NCBI GenBank assembly: GCA_022577435.1
Contig: JAKOON010000017.1
Coordinates: 1,886,001 to 1,950,000, forward strand
Direction: 5' to 3'
DNA from: Embiotoca jacksoni
Taxonomy: Eukaryota > Chordata > Actinopteri > Embiotocidae
DNA length: 64,000 nt
In this document: positions 1-9,260 of the stretch, piece by piece
How positions within the stretch are numbered: the first letter of the stretch is position 1
Layout: every line of letters begins with the position of its first letter
Made by a program: the position numbers and the translations under genes
Notes under the pieces: generated by a model
Seen by the model: only the letters and a program-made list of their open reading frames with translations
Told to the model about the DNA's origin: nothing
Database searches by the model: none

Positions 1-208
1 GCATTAGGTAAGAGGATTGTTAGCACATTTGTGTCTCAAGGCCAAAACCAGGAGCTGCTAAGCTGAGCTTTAAAAAAAAAAAAAAAACAGGAAACAGGGA
101 AATAGAATTAGCACCTCTAAAGCTCATTATTTAACATACTATCTTGTTCTTTTTAATCTGTTCAACAGTCTTACGTGTACACATTTTAATTTGTGAGCCT
201 GTGAACAC
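1..208. other. Spacer, left edge
   Basis: AT-rich sequence with an A tract at 72-86. No gene or recognisable element seen. Confidence 0.5.
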
Positions 209-345
209 ATTGTACAGAGCAAAGCCAGCTGTTTCTGCTTGTTTACAATCTTTATGCTAAGGTAAGCTAACCAGCTGCCTTATATTAAAAGGAAAAATAC
301 GAGAGGGATATTCCTCTTCTCATCTAACTCTTGGCAAGAAAGCCA
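209..345 (+). repeat. Dispersed teleost repeat, family A copy 1
   Basis: From about GAGCAAAGCCAGCTGTTTCT through ATGCTAAGGTAAGCTAACCA to CTCATCTAACTCTTGGCAAG this follows a consensus I know as very common in percomorph genomes, class unassigned. The middle is diverged. Related copies lie at 9105-9260 and 18845-18985. Confidence 0.55.
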
Positions 346-1404
346 CTGCCTGTCTTTTTTCTCTGTACCTCATCGCCGCTCGTCATCCATTTCCACCTTT
401 TAACACTTTTTCCTTTGTCCCTCCGCACCTCCTACCATGCCTGTCTCTCGGTGCAGGTGTTCCCATTGCCAAGGGTGAAAAAGCAAAGAGGCAAGAGGAG
501 GCTGAGCTGTGTTTCATTCAGCTATTGAGCTAATGGTTCCTCATTCACCACCCACACTGCTTATTAGGCCCGCTCTAAATAACCGAAAAAAGAAACAGAG
601 AAGCGTCAGTCGGTTGCCTCCCAAATGCTATTCACAGATCCCACACTGTGTATTAATACTCCGACGGCTACATGAGCGAGGATATCAGCTCTTGGTGTCA
701 TTATATGATCAAGTGGTTCTCAGTCATCCAGTGGTCTGTGTAGTTAGTACTTGAGGGAATGAACACCCCTGTGGGCCCCTCTAAGTGTCTATTGTGCCTG
801 TGTAAAGAAACCCAGATGGAACAGGCCCTGTTGTAGGAGAAATTGTTCATTTATGAATTCATGCTATCAGGTTGCCGGGTTGCATGTCTTACAAAAAGCG
901 CCAGCAATGGGCAGATTAGCTATCAACACCAGCTGTCCAGACTATACTGGCTAGACTATCTCGGCCCTCTCCTACAGCTCCAGAAGTACCAACCTATCTG
1001 CAGTCGGATCTGTTTATTTTAGCTTTGCTATCCATTTCCACCCACCCAGTTTCTTCCTCCTGCATGCATACTCTGTGGCATTAAGGTCTGGATCAGGCAG
1101 ATGGACAGAGCCTTAGATCAATCAGAGAGATCAATACTTCCCAGACTGTCTGAGCAGATCTGTGCAGACTGACAGACATCTGACAGCTCTGATCCAGTAC
1201 AGTCTGAGCTAGTTTCCTCTGTTCGTGGATGCTTAGTTTAGTTTAAGTCCTATCTGGTCTTTTTAAAATCTGATATGTTTGGATTTCACTCTGAGATGTT
1301 GTACAGTTTGTGAATGTGCAGTTTCAAATTCATCTGTCAATATTTCCAAAAGAACCGACCATCCCTCAGAAATCTGCTTTATCTGGAAATTTCTCTGCTT
1401 GTGA
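346..1404. other. Spacer without recognised features
   Basis: Two short overlapping ORFs here have no recognisable protein character or splice context. No repeat recognised. Confidence 0.5.
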
Positions 1405-1680
1405 TTCAATTCAATTCAATTTATTTATATAGTGCCAAACTAGTTTTTTCAGGGCACTTAACATTGTAATGTCCTTACAACAGAACTTTAAAGCATTATA
1501 CAAAGGAACCCATAAATTTAATAGTTCCCACGTGAGCAGCTGGAAGGTAAAAATGATCCTTTAACACGAAGAAAAACCTCCAGCAGTGGCAGAGAAAAAC
1601 TCTCTTTTAACAGGAAGAAACCTCTGACAGAACCAGGCTCAGAGGTGGGTGGCCATCTGCCTCGACCGCTTTGGATGAGC
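1405..1680 (-). repeat. Dispersed teleost repeat with tandem (TTGAA)n-type tail
   Basis: Read on minus, it runs from a GAACCTGGTTC-like region at about 1640 through TTCTTCCTGTTAAAAGAGAG to GGCACTATATAAATAAATTG and ends in tandem TTGAA units (about 1405-1420). Such a short tandem 3' tail is typical of L2/CR1-type LINE-mobilised elements. The family is abundant in teleosts; its exact class is not certain to me. The 5' limit on minus could reach about 1840. Confidence 0.55.
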
Positions 1681-2582
1681 AGAGAGAAATGAATAGCAGT
1701 GATATGCTTTTCTTTCTTTCTTCAAATACATGTATTGTTTCTGAACAACCCCCATTAATTAACTCTATATGTGTCTGTTCTAGAATAAAAATCAGCAACA
1801 AAATGATAGAAAGCTGCATGGATTGGACAGATGCAACAACAATCACACACTACCTCTCATCTCTCTTCATTCACAAGCCATTAAGTCAAAAGACAGCTCT
1901 GTTAAATGTCAAAAAGCTGCAGGGGGGATACCACAGAGAAAATCTGGTTCCATTGTTATGCTCTTTGATTATACACAGGTCAAGTGGAAACTCTATCTTT
2001 ATCCTCTGACAATAACCTTTTCCCTCAGAAAATTGGCATGTACTGCATTTTGTAATTGCCCTGCACTAAGAGAGAGGATTGCAGATGAATGAGGATACCG
2101 TTGCCACTCGATATCAACACTGATATTCTCATTTTCTCTCCCTTTTTATCTCTATTTTCAGACGAGGCTGAACAGAAGAACGCACTGACAAAAAACAGGC
2201 TGTATGTTGGCTTACATCCCTCCCCACCTGCCTGACATCCCCATCTATGCAGCTCTGCTCGTTCTAGGTGAGTTTTCTTTTTTTCTTTTTTTTGATGATA
2301 GACAGTGACAGAGTTGAGCAGAGCTTCTCGGTTCCTGCCTGTCTTCCGGCTGCAGTGTTTGGTGTGCGTTTGATGTAGTCCAGGCTCACTGCCGGCCCCG
2401 TGTCTGACTGTTGGCCCATAACACCAAAACTCAGACAGAGCTGAAATCTGGAGGGGAGAAAGGACGGAAGCACACTTCCAAGACAGTCAACTCAGAAAGA
2501 AAAACAACAGCCAGTCGTCACTCACTCAGCGCTTGTACACACTAGCCACAGGGGTGACAGTGACTTCGGTCCACCACTTTAA
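1681..2582. other. Spacer without recognised features
   Basis: Short ORFs only. No domains, no conserved splice context. Confidence 0.5.
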
Positions 2583-2760
2583 TCCAGACTAGAATATTTT
2601 AACTTAATTACCATTCATTTTGATACAGACATAGGCTGCAATGAATCCTAAAGACAGAGATGATGCCTTGGATTTTTCTGACTGAAATGTCTTGCCAACT
2701 ATTTGAATGGATTGCAACAAAATACTTTGAGCTTCTTCACTTGAAATAGCTCAACATTAA
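2583..2760 (+). repeat. Dispersed teleost repeat family B, left part of interrupted copy
   Basis: Contains diverged versions of blocks typical of family B: CAACTATTTGAATGGATTGC, GATACAGACAT and GATGAATCCTAA-like motifs. The rest of the copy resumes at about 3325 after an intervening element. Confidence 0.45.
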
Positions 2761-2774
2761 CAAAATGGGTTGGA

Positions 2775-3305
2775 ACCACAGGCTGTATTTAAAAGTGGAT
2801 GCAGCTTCAGGGTCGGAAAAGTACAGAAGAGCCTTGAAGTGCAATCCCATCAAGGGCCACTTGGGGTTGGCTCCTAAAAGCCTCTGAATTCATAGACTGT
2901 CGATCAACTTCTCTCAAGAAACAGTGTCAATACATTTTTACTATGAGTCATTATGAAGTCATTTGCTGAAGTCATTCCTTTTGATCAGTGTTCTGGTGGT
3001 CCATCTGAAAATAATTCCATCACAAATTAAATATTAGGTCTCAAAGAGAGGTATATTTGGGACTATGTCAGTTTTGTTTGACAGGCTGGGGGTGCAGTCA
3101 GACTTCCGCTATATGTGGGTGGCTGTAGTGACCAAGGCTCCCAGTCAGCTCGAGTCAGATCCACCACTCGCTCCTCCACAGCTTGTCTAAGTATGGTCAC
3201 TTCTGGCTAGAAAAAAAAACAAAACCAAGAAGGCGATCGCTCGAGGCCTCTAAATGGCAGTTCATACACCAATGGGAGATGCCATGATTGTTAGCCACTT
3301 GGTTG
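2775..3305 (+). repeat. MITE-like teleost repeat (family D) inserted in family B
   Basis: Runs from AAAGTGGATGCAGCTTCAGG to CACCAATGGGAGATGCCATG. In better-preserved copies I recall, the two ends are inverted repeats around GTGGACGTAGCC. Internal blocks CTTCCGCTATATGTGGGTGG and CCAAGGCTCCCAGTCAGC are recognisable. The ends here are too eroded to define a target-site duplication. Confidence 0.4.
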
Positions 3306-3324
3306 GAACAGACATTAGCGTTTC

Positions 3325-3562
3325 ATTCATAGGCATTTCCTTCACCCCCACTTTGAGGTTAAAATTACTAATGCTGATACTTTTGTCTATAACTAAATAC
3401 CTGCAAAACTAAGGCATTCCCATCAGCCTGAAGTTAAACTTGTGTTGTGTATCAAATGCTGGCATGTTAACACACTAGACTAAGACAGTGATCATGGTAA
3501 ACATTGTACTGACTGGCACATTAATATTGTCATTATGACAATGTTAGTGAAGTAACTTTATC
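3325..3562 (+). repeat. Dispersed teleost repeat family B, right part
   Basis: Reads AAATACCTGCAAAACTAA, GGCATTCCCATCAGCCTGA, AACATTGTACTGACTGGCAC and TTGTCATTATGACAATGTTA, in family B order. A second copy lies at 60296-60665. Confidence 0.5.
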
Positions 3563-4043
3563 AGTGCTGCATTAACTCAGTAAAGGTGTTGTAAACCACA
3601 CAGGGGTTAACAGAAGACTCAATATGCTATGGACCAGTGTCTAGTTACGTAAGGGAGAGGTTGTAAGGAGATAACAGACACAATAATCAACTGGAGCCGT
3701 AGGGTTACGTTCAACTGCAATTTGTAATAACTTTAACAAACAATAAAACATTAAACTATTTACACTCACATTTTAGGTTCAACGTATGCAATACTTAGTG
3801 CATTTAAAGTAACAAGAACTGCTTAGCAGCTCGAAAACATAACACTCATGAACTTGTTATCAATATCACAGGTGATGAAAGAAAATTGTCTCTTTAGTGC
3901 AAACAATTTAGAGTTCTTTGGATCCAAACGTTTAAGAAAATTCCGTGTTGAGGTCGTAACAGTTGGTCAGAAGGTCAGAAATGGGCTCAGGTTGGGACGT
4001 GGTTTATCCCTAGCTTCTGTTTGTCCCTCAACGGAAGCTTGAG
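3563..4043. other. Spacer next to gag-like remnant
   Basis: AT-rich, no gene recognised. It lies 3' of the gag-like remnant on minus, where pol would be expected, but I see no protease or reverse transcriptase motif. Confidence 0.4.
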
Positions 4044-4760
4044 TTAGTTTAAATCCGGCAGATCAAGGGTGTTGTGGTGAATTTCCCACGTACATTGCTT
4101 TTCTTTAAGCGCTCTTCTCTTTGCCTCAACTAGTGCTGGGTTTGGGTCATTATTGCGGTGGGAGGCAATGTGAGCATCCTCACCACATCTAAAACAATAC
4201 CACGGCTTAAGTTTAGGCAATTTGGCTGTGATTTGTTTGATATCTTTCACTTCTGGTTCATCTTTTGTCGTTGTTTGTAGGTTTCTCTTGATGCTCTTTT
4301 TTCAGATTTTGCAGTGCTGCAGGCTTTTAATTCTGCTAATTGACTCTGGAGATCGGTGATCTGCTTCTGGAGGTTATTAGTGGCAGCAGAAAAAGCATCA
4401 CTGTCAGGACTGTCCATGCTTGGAATTCATGCGGTCTGCAAATGCGAAGGAGCTCTAGTTTTTGTGATCCCAAGATGTTGCTTCATTCTTGTTGCTTTAC
4501 TTGTTTGCTTATCCTCTTCAGTACGCAGAAGAAGCAACTCGGCAAAAGACGGGGGCTCATTTCTGCGTTGTTCAAGCTGGAGGCAAGTTATCAATGGACT
4601 ACTGGGTTACAGTGTATTTAAATATTTGTGAATAATGCTGGAATAGTCCTTTCCAATAAAAAGCTGAGATACTCTGCAAACTTCACAGACTGCTTCGTCC
4701 CAGTTTTTAATGAAGGCTAAGTCAGCTTTAATGTGCCACAATTGAATACATCATGGAGAA
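4044..4760 (-). pseudogene. Decayed gag-like retroelement fragment with broken zinc knuckle
   Basis: In at least three separate open pieces on minus, I see in order: a segment around IKNWDEAVCEVCRV (about 4720-4620), a segment around RRNEPPSFAELLLLRTEEDK (about 4580-4500), a coiled-coil-like segment LQKQITDLQSQLAEL (about 4375-4320), and a retroviral-type CCHC knuckle WYCFRCGEDAHI (about 4200-4160) followed by NDPNPALVEAKRRALKEKQ. The same order is found in gag-derived genes of fish and in PNMA/ZCCHC-like proteins. Stops and frame changes separate the pieces, and the last Cys of the knuckle is Arg. It is not functional. I cannot say which LTR family it came from. Confidence 0.55.
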
Positions 4761-4881
4761 GTAATATTACAGGAAGTGTAACAAATCACGCCTCAATGGG
4801 AGTAATGTTATATTTTTTTGGAGTGCATAACAAGAAATTTGTACAAAATTATGTTTTAATGTTTGCCAGCGGCTTGACAAT

Positions 4882-4934
4882 CTACATATGCTGATATTGG
4901 AAGGAGTTTTCTCATTCCAATATCAGCATAGTAG
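4882..4934. repeat. Perfect 16-bp inverted repeat (hairpin)
   Basis: Arms 4887-4902 and 4915-4930 are exact reverse complements (TATGCTGATATTGGAA). The stem extends by 4 bp outside (4882-4885 with 4931-4934) across one bulged base, and by GAG/CTC inside the loop. It lies between the gag-like remnant and the LTR-like stretch. Confidence 0.8.
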
Positions 4935-5149
4935 TTTTTTATTAGGTCCTTAATGAGCTACTTACATCTGAGTTGCCTGTAGCAGTAACCTTCATAAGCA
5001 AGTCACTGCTCTCACCCAATGTGTTAATCATTGTGGTTCCAGTGAACTTTCTTCACAATTTTCTAAAATTCAAATTGCTTGTGGGAATATTTTGCTAGCC
5101 AACAAAGTACTCATGCCAGCTTTACTGGGATATCATTTTTTTTTTCATT

Positions 5150-5945
5150 TGTGTCCAAATGTTGGAGCAGTGACAGCTCTCTTCTCAGTTTTCTTTTTGT
5201 TTGTTTGCTTGTTTAATAAAAATTTATTTTTGTACACAGGGAAAGTTTTTTCAGCTTAAATGAAAAAGATGGACCACTCTTAAGCCAATAATTGTCTCTT
5301 TCCCCGACTCGGGATCCTCCCTGAGTCTGGGCAGGTACGTGGGCTAGTCCGGAAAGGGAGAGAGTCAGTGGCACCCGTGCAGGCAGGTGAGGGTCTCCCC
5401 GTAATTCTCACCGGGGCCGAGACAGGCGAGTCCAACCTGACTTGAGGCCGTATGGATTCGGGTGGAACCACAGCGGTGGCAGGCCGGCAGATAGGTGGTC
5501 TCTGTGGACTGATGCAGGGTAGCGGGCCGGGTCGACTGTGTGGACCAATACGGGATTGCCAAGACACATCAACCGGTGATCTCCGTGGAACGACGCAGGA
5601 CAGCAGGTACGTACCACAGGGTAGCAGGCCGACACACTGGTAGGACTGCCGCGTGGTACCAGGTGAGATGATCGGACGGACTGACGCAGGTGGAGTGTAG
5701 GACCAGGGTTCACATACTGCCAGGTGGTGATTACTGGAATGAGAACCAGCTGTGCCAGCTGAAAGAGGTGTAGAGGTGGGAGGTGACTGGAGGCGGGCAG
5801 TGGATGAATCCACACCCTCCAGACACAGACCAAAACATAGAACACATGACAGACAAAAACAAACAAGGGAGAAGACAGGCAACATGAGGACAAGGGTGAT
5901 CGGGGAAAACAGAGGGAACGACAGAGAGACCCTGACACAGTCAAA
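5150..5945 (-). mobile_element. LTR-like, GC-rich repeat stretch
   Basis: On minus it starts near TGTCAGGGTCTCTCTG, is C/T-rich and GC-rich, and ends in an AATAAA-containing AT-rich stretch at about 5215-5235, an architecture that resembles fish Gypsy-type LTRs. Within it, degenerate units about 85 bp apart repeat (GGTGGTCTCTGTGG at 5492, GGTGATCTCCGTGG at 5576). It lies 5' of the gag-like remnant in the same orientation. The long minus-strand ORF here (5280-5957) has no recognisable domain and I take it as a by-product of composition. Confidence 0.35.
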
Positions 5946-8900
5946 TAGATAATTCATGCAAGTCAGTGTCTTCCTGTTTGCTATAGGCAGGAGACCGTGT
6001 GTCTGTGTCCAGTATTAATAACATTTTTGTAGTGGCAAAATTTTCCCTGCAGAAATGTAGCATTGTTAAAGGGCCTTGGCAAAAAGTATGCAACAGACTT
6101 TTAAATACACTGTCAGCAAGCATGCTTGTATTCTTCAGGCATTTAAATTTCCCCCTGGGCACCTCTAAAACCCATCATGTGACGAGGTTTTGGCTGGAGG
6201 TCACAGTGAGTCACAAAGCAGAGCAAGCTCTTGTTTCCTGCCGGCGAAGCCAGAGAGTGTTTCATGCTTCCTTGCTGGGACAGGAAGTGGAGGGGTAAAC
6301 AGAGGGAATCCCATATGCAGACGAGGAAACTCCACAGAGCTGCCCTACACTGACCCCGCAGGGACTCTTGACTACCACCTGTCTTCCTCTCTTTTTGTCT
6401 CTCCCTCTAAAACACACACGCACACACGGGTACGCATGGATGCATTGCTAACCCCCCCAAAGTACACATGTGCATGCACAGAGTCCTCAGTAAGAGAGGA
6501 TTTATGTGCAAGGTCTGGTAAAGAAAAGAATTCAAACTGCATCTGGTCTTGAAAGATTTTTGCTTTGTTCCACTCTGTAAATTCAGCGGATATCCACTTT
6601 TCGAGCTTTGTTTTAGAATGCACAGCATGAAGCGTGGTAATTTAGATAAATGTTTGTTGTGACGGCTTATGTCTCTTTGATAAAGACCATAACTTAGCAC
6701 AGAAAAAAATTGACTGCAAGGGGAGAAAAAAGAAAAAAAAGAGTGATATGCTTTGAACATGATCACCATCGTGATGCAATAATGTGCAACGTGCCCTTTC
6801 GAAATTTTCAAGGGAATTAGCCTAGTTTGTGAAATGTCATAGCCATTGCTCACCTTGGCGCAGCTCTTTCTCCCCGGTTAGCGTGTGACCTTATTTCTCT
6901 TATCTGTGGCAGCCATGCAAGACCTCTGATCATCTGTTTATGTGTCAGTAGTTTGTGGTGCACCATAATGTGTTGGGCAGAATCTGGGCTGCAGGAGGTT
7001 TTCTACGCTGATGTGTGTATGTTTAGGGCGCTGGGTTAAATATGTGGTTGCCGTTTTGTTTTGACAACACTGTAATACCGCAATCTGCCTAATGGGAAAG
7101 TGATCTGGAGCCTCCTGAATATTTGATGTTAATGTAATAAGAAAGTCATAAAAGCTCTGCAGGTCTCAATTTATCCAGTCACAGTGGCCATTGATTTAAC
7201 CTGCAAATTTATAGAAGGCCTGTTCCTGCCATCCTGTAAATTGCATGTCCACATCACAATGAGTTTTTTTTTTTTCTCCACAATTTATATTCCAAGGGGT
7301 TTAACTATCTCATTTGAATTATTTACTTGTGGGTTTGATGGAGAGACTGGGGAGAAACTATTGATCTGAAAGATTTAGAGCCTGTTGGCTAAGCAAAATG
7401 GGCAGCATGAGATGGTTAGCGGAAACCCTGGGAGGTCTGGTTATCTCCCCTTAATAAAAGAAAATATGTTAAATAAAGCTGCAGAAAAGAGGGGTAAATG
7501 CATCTGTTGTCCATTAGTTCTCAAAATATATTTTTTTACCAAAGCCCTCCGAAAGAAACAGTGCCACTGTAATTACCTAAAACATTTCACACTAACAAAT
7601 TTCCATAAAAGAGAGCGCTTGAGCGTTGGTGAAGCTGTCACAACGGACTTTAGGTTGTATTTACCTCATCAGAAGCTGATTCGTCCTTTACATTAGGTGT
7701 TGCAGGGCAGCAGGTGTTTCAGCGGGTCACGCATAAAAGCCTAAGGCCACCGACCCTAATGCTGGCTCAGACTGCCACACTTCTGTGATGATGATGATGA
7801 TCCAAGGAATCGTGCATGTGGGTCAATGAGCGCCTGGCAGGGCTACACAGAGGGTTGGGAGGGGGACAGGATAGAGCACAGGGATCAATACATAATATCT
7901 TACAAATTGAATTCGACCTGGATCAACCCCGAGGGCGTGTGTGACCGGCTGAGAACTGTGGACGAGTGCACAGTAAATCCTACTGATCAGTACAGGGTTG
8001 CATAGAGGAGGGGGGTGGAGGGAGGGCGGGGCATCCTCTCACCGTGGTGACTGCTCTGGGGAAGGAGGCTCGAAGAGTTGGGTTTAGGGGAGTGATGGAG
8101 AGCAGTGAGTATGGACCAGGAGTGGTGATGTAGTGAGGGGAAGAGACAGGGGTGGTGTCGGTTTATCACCTCTGGTCAGGGGGTCACTCACTTCTCCCCG
8201 CCATTATCTTCAAGAGGCTTCACCCCACAATCTATCTCTATAATGGCGAGCTTGTTTGGACACGGTCAATTTTATAGTCTCATCCGGGCTCTTCAAATGT
8301 CTGTTTGAGTCTATGTGCGTCTGAGAGTGTCCATTCATGTGTGTTCAGATACGATGCAGCAATAACCTTGTATTTCAAACTAGCTTTAAACTGAAACATT
8401 TTCAGAAAAAAGAATATTTGCTTTCTGGTGCATGAGACAAGAAAATTCAAACCACAATCATGACTCAGGACAAAGACTGGAAACAGGTGCTGTGTTCCAA
8501 ATGGCGTACTTGCATGCTAGAGCTCACTATTTTGAGGGCATAAGTGCGTTCACACTGAGAAGTAAGGAAACATGCAGCGCAATACAAGTACCCGGATGAT
8601 GCACTCAAAACGGTCCAATACGGTCTCGATAAAAGCCATCAGTATGTTTTTGTGTACATCAAACAGAGGGCACGAAAACAAATTCATTTCTGGGTAAAAT
8701 AATAAAAGCTGGCAGATATGTACCCATGTGATGAATTAAAAAAATTTATGGTTATTCTGGTAGGCAAAGAACAGCATTGTGAGGTTTGAGAAAACACTAC
8801 CCTGTCGAAATTTCCGTACTACACAAGTCAATGTACTAACAAGTAAGATAACTATGTGAGTGCACTAAGGGATGTATGTCAGCCAGGGAGAAACAGCCAG

Positions 8901-9104
8901 GTGGGTTATAGTGGGGCTCTTTGACTCCGATTTACCTGGCAGGATACATTTAATTTGCTTGACTAGATCATGGTCCCGACTGGCAACTTCCTGGAGTCGA
9001 ACAACTGCTACCAGAGTAGGGCTGCACGCAATCCTGGCTAGAATAGTAATTGCCGTTTTTACATTTCGACATTTGAACGAACAAAAAATATATAATGTAT
9101 TGCA
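5946..9104. other. Spacer, no gene supported
   Basis: Short ORFs only. Around 8490-9060 the text (GCTGTGTTCCAAATGGCG, GTGAGTGCACTAAGGGATG) resembles a dispersed element but I could not find its ends. G-rich purine stretch at 8007-8150. No RNA gene seen. Confidence 0.4.
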
Positions 9105-9260
9105 TCAGGGAACTTCAGAGGGGCACGTAGGTGGGTTTTGTTACCCTGGGACAGAGTCAGACAAGCTGTTTCTGCTTGTTTTCAGTATTTGTGCTAATTC
9201 AGGCTAATTTAACCAGCTGCTGGCTCCAGCTACCAAACAGACACAAGAGTACCTTCCTCC
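9105..9260 (+). repeat. Dispersed teleost repeat, family A copy 2
   Basis: Shares CAAGCTGTTTCTGCTTGTTT and TTAACCAGCTGCTGGCTCCA with the family. Copy 1 has the near-identical block AGCTGTTTCTGCTTGTTTAC. Class unassigned. Confidence 0.5.

Noticed and set aside
5280..5957. 225-residue minus-strand ORF
   Set aside because: It lies wholly in the LTR-like GC-rich repeat, competing frames are also open, and the protein has no recognisable domain or splice context.
7785..7800. Short (GAT)n run, and similar short triplets at 24226-24244
   Set aside because: Five or six units only; not informative beyond background.
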